Positions 22,378-31,294 of a stretch of 64,000 nucleotides of DNA are shown here, piece after piece. Origin of the DNA: Nocardioides sp. dk884 (GTDB lineage Bacteria > Actinomycetota > Actinomycetes > Propionibacteriales > Nocardioidaceae); the NCBI RefSeq assembly GCF_009557055.1, contig NZ_CP045649.1, positions 1,773,501-1,837,500 on the forward strand, given 5' to 3'. Position numbers and translations under genes: made by a program. The notes under the pieces were generated by a model that made no database searches, had not been told where the DNA came from, and saw only the letters and a list, made by a program, of their open reading frames with translations. Within the stretch, counting starts at the first letter, position 1, and each line of letters opens with the position of its first letter.

Positions 22378-23664
22378 GTGAGCATCACCAGCGACCCCGG
22401 CTCCGAGGCCGTGTCCCCTGAGGGGGCACGGCCTGTTGCGCGTCCGCAGGTCGTCCTCGGGGTCTCCGGCGGCATCGCGGCGTACAAGGCCTGCGAGCTG
22501 CTGCGCCGCTTCACCGAGTCCGGCCACGACGTCACCGTCGTGCCGACCGAGTCCGCGCTGCGGTTCGTCGGCGCGCCCACCTGGGCCGCGCTCTCCGGCC
22601 GGCCGGTGGCCACCGAGGTCTGGGACGGCGTGCACGAGGTCCCGCACGTGCGCATCGGGCAGGCGGCCGACCTGGTCGTGATCGCCCCGGCGACCGCCGA
22701 CCTGATGGCCAAGGCCGCCCACGGGCAGGCCGACGACCTGCTCACCAACACGCTGCTGACCGCGCGTTGCCCGGTGGTCTTCGCCCCCGCGATGCACACC
22801 GAGATGTGGGAGCACCCGGCCACCCGCGACAACGTCGCCACCCTGCGCCGCCGCGGCGCGATCGTGATCGAGCCCGCCGAGGGCCGCCTGACCGGCAAGG
22901 ACACCGGCAAGGGGCGGCTGCCCGAGCCGGGCGAGATCTTCGAGCTCGCCCGCGACGTGCTGACCCGCGCCCGCAGCGGCGCCGCCGGCCCCGGTGACGA
23001 CCTCGCCGGGCGCCAGGTCGTGGTCTCGGCCGGCGGCACCCGGGAGTACCTCGACCCCGTCCGCTTCCTGGGCAACCGCTCCTCGGGCCTGCAGGGCGTG
23101 GCCCTGGCCCGCGCCGCGGCGGCTCGTGGCGCCGAGGTGACGCTGGTGGCCGCCAACGTCGCGCTGCCCGACCCTGCCGGCATGAAGGTGGTGCGGGTCG
23201 AGACGACCGCCCAGCTGCGCGACGCCGTGGTCGGTGCCGCCGCCGGCGCCGACGCGGTCGTGATGGCCGCGGCACCCGCCGACTTCCGGCCCGCGAGCGT
23301 CAGCGAGGCCAAGATCAAGAAGGCCGCCGACGGCAGCGCCGCGCCGTTGGAGCTGGTGCAGAACCCCGACATCCTCCACGAGATCAGCACCCAGCGGGTG
23401 CGGGCCGACAGCGTCGTGGTCGGCTTCGCGGCCGAGACCGGCGACGCCACCGGCTCGGTGCTCGACCTCGCCCGGGCCAAGCTGGCCCGCAAGGGCTGCG
23501 ACCTGCTCGTCGTCAACGACGTCAGCGGGGGAGCGGTGTTCGGTCAGCCCGACAACGAGGCAGTGATCCTCGCCGCCGACGGCGCCGCCGTCGAGGTGCC
23601 GCGCGGCTCGAAGGCCGCGCTCGCGCACGCGATCTGGGACCAGGTCGCCGCGCGGCTTACCTAA
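22378..23664 (+). CDS. coaBC: Bifunctional phosphopantothenoylcysteine decarboxylase / synthetase
   Basis: CoaBC (428 aa) performs two steps of coenzyme A synthesis. The N-terminal flavoprotein (CoaC) shows VVLGVSGGIAAYKACELLRR, the active-site His in VPHVRIGQAADL and the PAMHTEMW motif (His where many bacteria have Asn; to my knowledge usual in actinobacteria). The C-terminal CoaB synthetase has VVSAGGTREYLDPVRFLGN, the MAAAPADFRP and IKK elements and VNDVSGG. GTG 22378 gives a 20-residue tail before the fold. It follows rpoZ by 19 bases as in most actinobacteria. Confidence 0.94.
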   Translation: MSITSDPGSEAVSPEGARPVARPQVVLGVSGGIAAYKACELLRRFTESGHDVTVVPTESALRFVGAPTWAALSGRPVATEVWDGVHEVPHVRIGQAADLVVIAPATADLMAKAAHGQADDLLTNTLLTARCPVVFAPAMHTEMWEHPATRDNVATLRRRGAIVIEPAEGRLTGKDTGKGRLPEPGEIFELARDVLTRARSGAAGPGDDLAGRQVVVSAGGTREYLDPVRFLGNRSSGLQGVALARAAAARGAEVTLVAANVALPDPAGMKVVRVETTAQLRDAVVGAAAGADAVVMAAAPADFRPASVSEAKIKKAADGSAAPLELVQNPDILHEISTQRVRADSVVVGFAAETGDATGSVLDLARAKLARKGCDLLVVNDVSGGAVFGQPDNEAVILAADGAAVEVPRGSKAALAHAIWDQVAARLT

Positions 23665-23775
23665 GTCGGCGTATGCCTGCGGACGCGCGAGCGTCCCGCA
23701 TGGCGGACGTGCGGCTACGCTGAAGCAGCAATTCACGATTCTGAAAGTCGTTCCGGGGGCACCGGACGACGCACC

Positions 23776-25008
23776 ATGACCGACCAGGACCGAATGGGAG
23801 CGAGCACGACTGTGGCTGGACGACTCTTCACCTCTGAGTCGGTGACCGAGGGTCACCCCGACAAGATCGCCGACCAGATCAGCGACTCCGTCCTCGACGC
23901 GATGCTCGCGCAGGACCCCACGAGCCGCGTGGCCGTGGAGACCCTGCTGACCACCGGCCTGGTCGTCGTCGCCGGCGAGGTCACCACCTCCGGCTACGTC
24001 GACATCAAGGAGAAGGTGCGCGAGCGCATCCTCGAGATCGGCTACGACTCCTCCGAGAAGGGCTTCGACGGCCACTCCTGCGGCGTCGTGGTCGCGATCG
24101 GCGGGCAGTCCGGCGACATCGCCCAGGGCGTCGACGAGGGCCACGAGAGCCGGGTCGACTCCTCCGAGGACGAGCTCGACCGCCAGGGTGCGGGCGACCA
24201 GGGGCTGATGTTCGGCTACGCCTGTGACGACACCCCCGAGCTGATGCCGCTGCCGATCAAGATCGCGCAGACGCTCTCCGAGCGGCTCTCCCAGGTCCGC
24301 AAGGACGGCACGCTGGACTACCTGCGTCCCGACGGCAAGACCCAGGTCACCATCGAGTACGACGAGGCCAACCGCCCGGTCCGCATCGACACCGTGGTGC
24401 TCTCGACCCAGCACGCCGAGGAGATCGACCTCGAGTCGACCCTCCAGCCCGACATCAAGAAGCACGTCATCGACCCGGTGCTGGCGACCTTCGACATCGA
24501 CTCCGAGGGCTACCGCCTCCTGGTCAACCCGACCGGGCGCTTCGTGGTCGGCGGCCCCATGGGCGACGCCGGGCTGACCGGTCGCAAGATCATCGTCGAC
24601 ACCTACGGCGGCATGGCCCGCCACGGCGGCGGCGCGTTCTCCGGCAAGGACCCCTCGAAGGTGGACCGCTCCGCGGCGTACGCCATGCGCTGGGTGGCCA
24701 AGAACGTCGTCGCGGCCGGTCTGGCGACCCGCTGCGAGGCCCAGGTCGCCTACGCGATCGGCAAGGCCAAGCCGGTCGGCGTGTTCATCGAGACCTTCGG
24801 CACCGGCACGGTCTCCGATGAGCAGATCCAGCAGGCCGTGCTCGAGGTCTTCGACCTGCGCCCGGCCGCGATCATCCGCGACCTCGACCTGCTGCGCCCG
24901 ATCTATGCCAAGACCGCTGCCTACGGCCACTTCGGCCGTGAGCTCCCCGAGTTCACCTGGGAGCGCACCGATCGCGCCGAGGCCCTCAAGGCCGCGCTGC
25001 GCGCCTGA
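23776..25008 (+). CDS. metK: S-adenosylmethionine synthetase
   Basis: MetK (410 aa from ATG 23776) makes SAM from methionine and ATP. Signatures: [20 protein letters not shown] with the Asp/His of the active site, [32 protein letters not shown] and [19 protein letters not shown]. The start is not certain: ATG 23776 and ATG 23794 exist, but GTG 23812 would begin VAGRLFTSE, closest to the usual N-terminus, and has GGGAG ten bases upstream. No SAM riboswitch was recognised in the 111 bases upstream. Confidence 0.95.
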   Translation: MTDQDRMGASTTVAGRLFTSESVTEGHPDKIADQISDSVLDAMLAQDPTSRVAVETLLTTGLVVVAGEVTTSGYVDIKEKVRERILEIGYDSSEKGFDGHSCGVVVAIGGQSGDIAQGVDEGHESRVDSSEDELDRQGAGDQGLMFGYACDDTPELMPLPIKIAQTLSERLSQVRKDGTLDYLRPDGKTQVTIEYDEANRPVRIDTVVLSTQHAEEIDLESTLQPDIKKHVIDPVLATFDIDSEGYRLLVNPTGRFVVGGPMGDAGLTGRKIIVDTYGGMARHGGGAFSGKDPSKVDRSAAYAMRWVAKNVVAAGLATRCEAQVAYAIGKAKPVGVFIETFGTGTVSDEQIQQAVLEVFDLRPAAIIRDLDLLRPIYAKTAAYGHFGRELPEFTWERTDRAEALKAALRA

Positions 25009-25020
25009 TCTGACCGGTCC

Positions 25021-25059
25021 CGCCCCCACCCCACCGCCACCCGGGGTGGGGGGTGGGCG
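25021..25059 (+). terminator. Terminator hairpin after metK
   Basis: A C-rich arm (25021-25035) faces a G-rich arm (25043-25059) across a short ACCGCCACC turn, forming a very stable stem with a few bulges. It starts 12 bases after the metK stop. Confidence 0.6.
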
Positions 25060-25063
25060 CTGG

Positions 25064-25069
25064 TAGACA
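25064..25069 (+). promoter_or_regulatory. Candidate -10 for leaderless priA mRNA
   Basis: TAGACA ends 7 bases before the priA ATG at 25077. There is no ribosome binding site in between. Confidence 0.35.
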
Positions 25070-25076
25070 TCTGTCC

Positions 25077-27125
25077 ATGACCGCGCCGCTGGAGCACCCC
25101 GAGCTGCCGGGCATGGTGCGGGCCACTGTCAAGGAGTCCCAGGCCAAGGCCCGTGCGACGCGTGCGCGCAAGGCCGCGGAGGCCGAGATCACCGAGACCG
25201 AGCCGGTCGCCCGGGTGCTGGTCGACGTACCGCTGGCCCACCTGGACCGGCCCTTCGACTACGCCGTCCCGGTGGCGATGGCCGAGGCGGCGCAGCCCGG
25301 GGTGCGGGTCAAGGTCCGCTTCGCCGGCCAGGACGTCGACGGCTACGTCGTGGCCCGGGCCGCGAGCTCGGGGCACACCGGGCGCCTGGCCCCGTTGCGC
25401 CGGGTGGTGAGCGCCGAGCCGGTCCTCTCCCCGGCGGTGGCCGCGCTGTGCGGCGACGTCGCCGAGCGCTACGCCGGCACCCGCTCCGACGTGCTGCGGC
25501 TCGCGGTCCCGCCCCGCCACGCCACCGCGGAGAAGGCGCCGACCCCACCGGAGCCCGCGCTGGACGCGGTGGAGCAGGCGGTGCGCCGCGCGGTGCTCGT
25601 GCTGTCCCCGGGCGCGGCCCACGTCGAGCCCTTCCTGCGCGCGCTGCGCGAGGGCGCGGCGCCCCGCGTCGTCTGGGGCCCGGCGCCGGGGGAGGACTGG
25701 GCCCACGTGGTGGCGCTCGCCGCCGCGGTGACCCGCCTCGGCGGGCGAGGCAGCGTCGTGTGCGTGCCCGACGGTCGCGACGTCGACCGCCTCGACGCCG
25801 CGCTGCGCGACCTGCTCGGCGAGGGCCATCACGTCGTCCTGCGCGCCGATGCCGGGCCGGCGGCCCGCTACCGCGACTTCCTCGCGGTCGCCCGCGGCGA
25901 GCGGCGCATCGTGGTCGGCACCCGCTCCGCGGCCTTCGCCCCGGTGCACGACCTCGGCCTGGTGGTGATCTGGGACGACGGTGACGACCTGCACGCCGAG
26001 CCGCGCGCGCCGTACCCCCACACCCGCGAGACGCTCCTGCTGCGCGCCGAGCGCGAGGACACCGCCGCGCTGGTCGGCGGCTTCGCGCGCACCGTGGAGG
26101 CCTCCTACCTCGTGCGCACCGGTTGGGCCGAGGACCTGCTGCCACCGCGGACGCTGGTGCGCGAGCGGGTGCGGGTCGCGGTCGCCGGCGCCACCGACTT
26201 CGACCTGATCCGCGACCCGATGGCCCGCTCCGCGCGGATGCCGCGCCAGGTGCACGACGCCGTACGCATCGGGCTCGCGGAGGGGCCGGTGCTGGTGCAG
26301 ACCCCGCGCTCGGGCTACGTCCCCTCGCTGGCCTGCGAGCGCTGCCGCACCCCGGCCCGCTGCGGGGCCTGCGCGGGCCCGCTGGCGCTGCGCGGGGCGA
26401 CCCTGCCGCCGGCCTGCCGCTGGTGCGGCGTCGAGGCGCCACAGTGGGCGTGTCCCACCTGCGGCCACCACGGGCTGCGCGCGCCGGTGGTCGGCCAGGA
26501 GCGCACCGCCGAGGAGCTCGGGCGCGCGTTCCCCGGCGCCCGGGTGCTCACCTCCGCCGGCGACCGGGTGCTCGCCGAGGTCGACGAGCGGCCCGGCATC
26601 GTGGTCGCGACCCCGGGCGCGGAGCCGGTGGCCGCCGGCGGCTATGCGGTGGTGGTGCTGCTCGACGCGTGGCTGATGCTCGGGCGCACCGACCTGCGCA
26701 CCGACGAGGAGGCGCTGCGCCGCTGGTCCAACGCGGTCGCGCTGGTGCGCCCCGGCGGCCGCGCGCTGATCGTGGGCGATCCCGGCCACCCCTCGGTCCA
26801 GGCGCTCGTGCGCTGGGACCACGCCGGCTTCGCCGAGCGCGAGACCACCGAGCGCCTGGAGGCGCACCTGCCCCCGGCCTCGCGGATGGCCACGATCACC
26901 GGCGAGCCCGGCCCGGTCGACGACGCCGTGACGCTGCTCGACCTGCCCCCGGCCACCGACGTGCTCGGCCCGGTGCCGGCGGGTGAGGAGGAGTGCCGGG
27001 TGGTGCTCCGCGCGCCCCGCGTGCACGGCGCGGCGCTGTCCCGCGCGCTCGGGGAACTGCAGCGGGTCCGCTCGGCGCGCAAGCTCGACGCCGTACGTAT
27101 CCAGGTGGACCCGCCGACGCTCTGA
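25077..27125 (+). CDS. priA: PriA-family primosome protein lacking helicase motifs
   Basis: Protein of 682 aa aligned along PriA: an N-terminal DNA-binding domain (ARVLVDVPLAHLDRPFDYAV, then VRVKVRFAGQDVDGYV), a central ATPase-like region and the zinc domain (CERCRTPARCGACAGPL, CRWC, CPTCGHHG) with eight Cys. The Walker A GxTGSGKT is replaced by WGPAPGEDWAH, and the DEEH box by VVIWDDGDD, so ATP hydrolysis is not expected. This loss is known for actinobacterial PriA, which is thought to act in replication restart by binding rather than unwinding. Gene order metK-priA-def-fmt-rsmB is conserved in the phylum. Confidence 0.9.
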   Translation: MTAPLEHPELPGMVRATVKESQAKARATRARKAAEAEITETEPVARVLVDVPLAHLDRPFDYAVPVAMAEAAQPGVRVKVRFAGQDVDGYVVARAASSGHTGRLAPLRRVVSAEPVLSPAVAALCGDVAERYAGTRSDVLRLAVPPRHATAEKAPTPPEPALDAVEQAVRRAVLVLSPGAAHVEPFLRALREGAAPRVVWGPAPGEDWAHVVALAAAVTRLGGRGSVVCVPDGRDVDRLDAALRDLLGEGHHVVLRADAGPAARYRDFLAVARGERRIVVGTRSAAFAPVHDLGLVVIWDDGDDLHAEPRAPYPHTRETLLLRAEREDTAALVGGFARTVEASYLVRTGWAEDLLPPRTLVRERVRVAVAGATDFDLIRDPMARSARMPRQVHDAVRIGLAEGPVLVQTPRSGYVPSLACERCRTPARCGACAGPLALRGATLPPACRWCGVEAPQWACPTCGHHGLRAPVVGQERTAEELGRAFPGARVLTSAGDRVLAEVDERPGIVVATPGAEPVAAGGYAVVVLLDAWLMLGRTDLRTDEEALRRWSNAVALVRPGGRALIVGDPGHPSVQALVRWDHAGFAERETTERLEAHLPPASRMATITGEPGPVDDAVTLLDLPPATDVLGPVPAGEEECRVVLRAPRVHGAALSRALGELQRVRSARKLDAVRIQVDPPTL

Positions 27126-27135
27126 GCCGCGGTCC

Positions 27136-27141
27136 TAGACT
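27136..27141 (+). promoter_or_regulatory. Candidate -10 upstream of def
   Basis: TAGACT, the same hexamer as before rpe and pheS, sits 51 bases before the def GTG. A -35 could not be recognised. Confidence 0.3.
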
Positions 27142-27192
27142 GTCCCGCGACCCTTCCACCACCCCGCACCAGCACGAGGAGCACATCCGCCT

Positions 27193-27738
27193 GTGGCGAT
27201 CCAGCCCATCCGACTCTTCGGCGACCCGGTCCTGCGCCGTCCCGCGATCGAGGTCGTCGACTTCGACCGCGAGCTGCGCACGCTCGTGCAAGACCTCACC
27301 GACACCATGCGCAACGCGCCGGGTGCCGGCCTGGCCGCACCCCAGATCGGGGTCGGCCTGCGGGTCTTCACCTGGTGGGTCGACGGCGAGGTCGGCCACC
27401 TGGTCAACCCCGACCTGTCGCTGTCGGAGGAGACCCAGGACGGCCCCGAGGGCTGCCTGTCGCTGCCGGACCTGACCTACGACTGCCGGCGGGCCCGCTC
27501 GGTGGTGGCGCGTGGCTTCGACATGCACGGCGAGCCGGTGGTCATCGAGGGATCGGACCTGCTGGCGCGGGCGATCCAGCACGAGACCGACCACCTCGAC
27601 GGGGTCCTGTTCATCGACCGCCTCGATCCCGAGGCACGCAAGGCCGCCATGCGCGAGATCCGCGAGGCGGAGTGGTTCGGCCTCGGCACGCCCACCGTCA
27701 AGGTCAGTCCACACCCCACCCACGGATTCGGAGTCTGA
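27193..27738 (+). CDS. def: Peptide deformylase
   Basis: Metalloenzyme (181 aa) that removes the formyl group from nascent proteins. All three motifs are present: [17 protein letters not shown] with the metal Cys, and [11 protein letters not shown] with the HExxH-like metal ligands in the actinobacterial HETDH form. GTG 27193 gives [18 protein letters not shown]. It is followed 8 bases later by fmt, whose product adds the formyl group, the classic def-fmt pairing. Confidence 0.96.
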   Translation: MAIQPIRLFGDPVLRRPAIEVVDFDRELRTLVQDLTDTMRNAPGAGLAAPQIGVGLRVFTWWVDGEVGHLVNPDLSLSEETQDGPEGCLSLPDLTYDCRRARSVVARGFDMHGEPVVIEGSDLLARAIQHETDHLDGVLFIDRLDPEARKAAMREIREAEWFGLGTPTVKVSPHPTHGFGV

Positions 27739-27746
27739 GAGCCCAC

Positions 27747-28688
27747 ATGCGCATCGTCTTCGCGGGGACCCCCGAGGTCGCCGTCCCCGCCCTGAACGCC
27801 CTGGCCGAGTCGCGCCACGAGCTCGTCGGCGTCGTCACCCGGCCCGACGCCCCGGCCGGTCGCGGCCGCAAGCTCCTCGCCAGCCCGGTCGCCCAGCGCG
27901 CCGAGGAGCTCGGCGTACCCGTGCTCAAGCCCGAGCACCCCCGCGACCCCGAGTTCCAAGAGCAGCTCAAGGCGCTCGAGCCGGACTGCTGCCCGGTGGT
28001 CGCGTACGGTGCGCTGCTGCCGCAGTCCGCGCTCGACATCCCCGAGCACGGCTGGGTCAACCTGCACTTCTCCTGCCTGCCCGCCTGGCGCGGTGCCGCG
28101 CCGGTACAGCACTCGATCTGGGCCGGCGACGAGGTCACCGGCGCGACCACGTTCCGCATCGTCAAGGCGCTCGACGCGGGCCCGACGTTCGGCGTGATGA
28201 CCGAGCGGATCCGCCCCACCGACACCGCCGGCGACCTGCTCGGCCGGCTCGCCGAGGGCGGCGCCGGGCTGCTGGTCGCCACCCTCGACGGCATCGAGGA
28301 CGGCTCGCTGGTCGCCCGCGAGCAGCCCGAGGACGGCGTCAGCTTCGCCCCGAAGATCCTGGTCGAGGACGCCCGCATCGACTGGACCCAGCCGGCCGCG
28401 CTGATCGACCGGCAGGTGCGCGCCTGCACCCCGGGCCCCGGCGCCTGGTCGACCTTCGAGGGCGAGCGGTTCAAGATCGGCCCGGTGAGCATCGAGGCTG
28501 TCGAGGGCGAGGGCGACGCCCTGGCGCCGGGCACCCTGGAGGTGCGCAAGAACGCCGTCCTGGTCGGCACCGGCACCGTCCCGGTGCGCCTGGGCGAGGT
28601 CAAGGCGTTCGGCAAGAAGCAGATGCAGGCCGCGGACTGGGCGCGCGGCACGCGGGTGCAGACCGGTGCCGTCCTCGGTGCCGAGTGA
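27747..28688 (+). CDS. fmt: Methionyl-tRNA formyltransferase
   Basis: Fmt (313 aa) formylates initiator Met-tRNA with 10-formyltetrahydrofolate. Motifs: [22 protein letters not shown], the catalytic block [18 protein letters not shown] (Asn, His; the following Asp is in [10 protein letters not shown]) and the C-terminal OB-like domain beginning near residue 205. The usual SLLP is SCLP. It starts 8 bases after def and its end overlaps the next gene by a few codons. Confidence 0.96.
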   Translation: MRIVFAGTPEVAVPALNALAESRHELVGVVTRPDAPAGRGRKLLASPVAQRAEELGVPVLKPEHPRDPEFQEQLKALEPDCCPVVAYGALLPQSALDIPEHGWVNLHFSCLPAWRGAAPVQHSIWAGDEVTGATTFRIVKALDAGPTFGVMTERIRPTDTAGDLLGRLAEGGAGLLVATLDGIEDGSLVAREQPEDGVSFAPKILVEDARIDWTQPAALIDRQVRACTPGPGAWSTFEGERFKIGPVSIEAVEGEGDALAPGTLEVRKNAVLVGTGTVPVRLGEVKAFGKKQMQAADWARGTRVQTGAVLGAE

Positions 28689-29097
28689 CGACCGGCCGGC
28701 GCGTCCGGCGGACGTCGACGAGATCTGCCTGGGCCTGCCGCAGGTGGAGCTCGGCACGTCCTGGGGCGACGTGCCGACGTATCTCGTCGGCGGACGCGGC
28801 TTCGTGCTCTTCCGCAAGCCACACTCCTCGGCGCTGGACCCGGCGACCGGTGAGCCCTACGACGATCTGCTGGTGGTCGTGACTCCCGGCCCCGGCGAGA
28901 AGGCCGCGCTCGTCGACGACCCGCGGCTGCCGTTCTTCACCGTCGACCACCTCGCTCGCACCAACGCTGTGCTCGTGCAGCAGTCGCGTCTGGGGGAGGT
29001 CACGCGCGGTGAGCTGGCCGAGGTGATCACCGACGCGTGGGCCGCGCGGGCACCGAAGCGGCTCGTGCGCGAGCACCTGGGGGCCGACGATGGCTGA
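28678..29097 (+). CDS. MmcQ/YjbR-like family protein
   Basis: Protein of 139 aa with the MmcQ/YjbR pattern: an N-terminal helix [34 protein letters not shown] and a central strand-rich core, then [22 protein letters not shown] and [10 protein letters not shown] at the end. The fold is CyaY-like with a positive surface, and members are annotated as DNA-binding, but a function is not proven. GTG 28678 overlaps the last codons of fmt; GTG 28666 is an alternative. Its stop overlaps rsmB by about eight bases. Confidence 0.75.
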   Translation: MPSDDRPARPADVDEICLGLPQVELGTSWGDVPTYLVGGRGFVLFRKPHSSALDPATGEPYDDLLVVVTPGPGEKAALVDDPRLPFFTVDHLARTNAVLVQQSRLGEVTRGELAEVITDAWAARAPKRLVREHLGADDG

Positions 29098-30505
29098 GCC
29101 GCGCCGCCGCGGACGCGGCCAGCGACCGGGCCAGGGGCAGGGCCAGCGGCCCGCGGGCAAGGCCAAGATCCCGACCGACCCGGCACGCACCGCCGCGCTG
29201 GCGGTGCTCCAGGCGGTGCGCGTCGACAACGCCTACGCCAACCTGGCGCTGCTGGCCGCCCTGCGCGAGCACGGCCTGAGCGGTCGCGACGCCGCGTTCG
29301 CCACCGAGCTGGTCTCCGGCACCCTGCGGATGCGCGGCACGTACGACGCGGTGCTGGGCGCCTGCGTGGACCGCTCGCTGGGCAAGGTCGAGGCCAAGGT
29401 GCTCGACGCGCTGCGCCTGGGCGCCCACCAGCTGCTCTCGATGCGGGTGCCCCCGCACGCCGCGATCAGCACCACCGTCGACCTGGCCCGCGCGCGGGTC
29501 GGGGCGGGTGCCGCGGCGTTCACCAATGCGGTGCTGCGCCGGGTCTCCGAGCACGACCTGGACACCTGGATCGAACGGGTCGCCCCGGACCCGGCCAAGG
29601 ACCCCTCCGGTCACGCCGCGGTGGCCCACTCGCACCCGCGCTGGGTGGTCGACGAGCTGCGCAAGGCCGTCGGCGCCGACCAGCTCGACGCCCTGCTCGC
29701 GGCGGACAACCAGGCCCCGCGGGTGACGCTGGTGGCCCGCCCCGGGCGGGCCACGCCCGCGGAGCTGCCCGGCGAGCCCACGGCGTACTCGCCCTACGGG
29801 GTGGTGCTCGACGGCGGCGACCCCGGCGCGGTGAGCGCGGTCGCCGAGGGTCGGGCAGGGGTGCAGGACGAGGGCTCGCAGCTGGTCGCGGTCGCGCTGG
29901 CCGCCGCGCCGCTCGAGGGCTCCGACCGCACCTGGCTCGACCTGTGCGCCGGACCCGGCGGCAAGGCCTCGCTGCTCGCCGCGATCGCCGCCGAGCGCGG
30001 CGCCGGCCTGGTCGCCTCCGAGCGCCAGCCGCACCGCGCCCGCCTGGTCGCCCGGGCGCTGCAGGGCTCCGACGGGGTGCTCGGGGTGGTCGCCGCCGAC
30101 GGCGTGCGCCCGCCGTACCGGCCGGGGTCCTTCGACCGGGTGCTGGTCGACGCGCCGTGCACCGGCCTGGGTGCCCTGCGGCGCCGTCCCGAGGCCCGCT
30201 GGCGGCGCAAGCCCGACGACCTGCTCGAGCTGGTGCTGCTCCAGCGGGCGCTGGTGGGTGCCGCGCTCGAGCTGGTCCGTCCCGGGGGCGTGGTGCTCTA
30301 CGCGACCTGCTCGCCGGTGCTCGCCGAGACCGAGGGTGTCGTGCGCTCGGTGCTGACCGGACGGGACGACGTGACGCTGGAGGATGCCGCGCCGCTGCTG
30401 CCGCAGGTCCCGGACGCCGCCGGGCCGATGCCCGGGACGCTGCAGCTGTGGCCGCACCGCCACGGCACCGACGCGATGTTCCTGGCGCTGCTGCGGCGCG
30501 GCTGA
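29090..30505 (+). CDS. rsmB: 16S rRNA (cytosine-C5) methyltransferase RsmB/Sun
   Basis: Protein of 471 aa that methylates a cytosine in 16S rRNA with SAM. A Gly/Arg/Gln-rich tail (about 1-25) is followed by a NusB-like RNA-binding domain (TAALAVLQAVRVDNAYANLA to about residue 165) and a Rossmann methyltransferase with WLDLCAGPGGKASLLAA, the catalytic VDAPCTGLGALRRRPEARW and VLYATCSPVLAETEGV, both Cys present. In many actinobacteria rpe follows directly; here an accessory block intervenes. Confidence 0.95.
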   Translation: MAEPRRRGRGQRPGQGQGQRPAGKAKIPTDPARTAALAVLQAVRVDNAYANLALLAALREHGLSGRDAAFATELVSGTLRMRGTYDAVLGACVDRSLGKVEAKVLDALRLGAHQLLSMRVPPHAAISTTVDLARARVGAGAAAFTNAVLRRVSEHDLDTWIERVAPDPAKDPSGHAAVAHSHPRWVVDELRKAVGADQLDALLAADNQAPRVTLVARPGRATPAELPGEPTAYSPYGVVLDGGDPGAVSAVAEGRAGVQDEGSQLVAVALAAAPLEGSDRTWLDLCAGPGGKASLLAAIAAERGAGLVASERQPHRARLVARALQGSDGVLGVVAADGVRPPYRPGSFDRVLVDAPCTGLGALRRRPEARWRRKPDDLLELVLLQRALVGAALELVRPGGVVLYATCSPVLAETEGVVRSVLTGRDDVTLEDAAPLLPQVPDAAGPMPGTLQLWPHRHGTDAMFLALLRRG

Positions 30506-30532
30506 CCCGGTCGCTGGGCCGGTCGGGGTCAG
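30502..30532. terminator. Shared terminator between convergent rsmB and ATPase genes
   Basis: CTGACCC (30502-30508) pairs with GGGTCAG (30526-30532) around an inner CGG/CCG stem. The hairpin overlaps both stop codons of the convergent genes, so it can act for both strands. Confidence 0.45.
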
Positions 30533-31263
30533 TCGTCCAGCACGTGGCGCAGGTAGCGCTGCGGGGTGTCGAGGTAGGCGCGCCAGTGCTGGACCAGCTC
30601 GAGGTCCTCCCAGCGGACCTGCTGGTAGCCCCACTCGCCGACCTCGAGGACCGTCGCGCCGGGCAGGGCGGCGAGCACCGGCGAGTGGGTCGCGCACAGC
30701 ACCTGCCCGCCCTCCTGGGCCACGCGGTGCAGGGTGTCGATCAGGCCCAGGGTCGAGGAGAAGGACAGCGCGGCCTCCGGCTCGTCGAGGCAGTAGAACC
30801 CGGGGGAGTCGAAGCGGGTGCGCAGCACCTCGAGGAAGGACTCGCCGTGGCTCATCTCGTGCAGGGCGGCCTCGCCGCTGGCGGCGTTGTCCTCGAGATA
30901 GGAGTAGAGGCCGTGCATGGTCTCGGCGCGCAGGAAGTAGCCCCAGCGTCCCGCGCCGATCCCGCGCTGCAGCCGCAGGTGGTGGCCGAGCGGTGACTCG
31001 CTGGGCCGGGTGCGGTGCCGGGCGCCGGTGGAGCCGCCCTCCGGGTTGAGGCCGTACGCCGCGGCGACCGCCTCGACCAGCGTCGACTTGCCGGACCCGT
31101 TCTCCCCGACCAGGAAGGTGACCCCGCGGGGCAGGTCGAGGCCCTCGCGGGCCAGCTGGGCCACCGCGGGGATCGTCATCGGCCAGCGCTCCTCGTCGAG
31201 GCCCGCGCCGGGCACGACGTCGATGCGTACGACGGGCGGCTGGTCGAAGTCCACGTCGTACAC
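30529..31263 (-). CDS. SMC/ABC-like AAA ATPase
   Basis: Protein of 244 aa consisting of an ABC-type ATPase core: Walker A in FLVGENGSGKSTLVEAVAAA, a signature-like MSHGESFLEVL, Walker B FYCLDEPEAALS and the switch His in CATHSPVLAALPG. No coiled coil or transporter partner is present. The domain resembles stand-alone predicted ATPases of the RecF/SMC/OLD type, found widely near repair or defence genes. The partner and function are unknown. It diverges from the LigD-type polymerase gene (31 bases between start codons), so the two may share a regulatory region. Confidence 0.8.
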   Translation of the reverse strand: MYDVDFDQPPVVRIDVVPGAGLDEERWPMTIPAVAQLAREGLDLPRGVTFLVGENGSGKSTLVEAVAAAYGLNPEGGSTGARHRTRPSESPLGHHLRLQRGIGAGRWGYFLRAETMHGLYSYLEDNAASGEAALHEMSHGESFLEVLRTRFDSPGFYCLDEPEAALSFSSTLGLIDTLHRVAQEGGQVLCATHSPVLAALPGATVLEVGEWGYQQVRWEDLELVQHWRAYLDTPQRYLRHVLDD

Positions 31264-31282
31264 CGTAGGGGCGAGTGCCCGC

Positions 31283-31288
31283 TAGGTT
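31283..31288 (+). promoter_or_regulatory. Candidate -10 for leaderless LigD-polymerase mRNA
   Basis: TAGGTT ends 6 bases before the ATG at 31295, and no ribosome binding site fits between. Confidence 0.4.
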
Positions 31289-31294
31289 GGCGGC

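Noticed and set aside
22784-22810. PAMHTEMW in CoaBC as loss of the catalytic Asn
   Set aside because: As far as I recall this form is usual in actinobacterial CoaBC, so it is not a defect.
23665-23775. SAM riboswitch before metK
   Set aside because: Searched for conserved SAM-I/II/IV elements by eye; none seen in 111 bases.
22342-25029. Minus-strand ORF of 895 codons opposite coaBC and metK
   Set aside because: Spans two real genes in antisense, repetitive composition, no motif.
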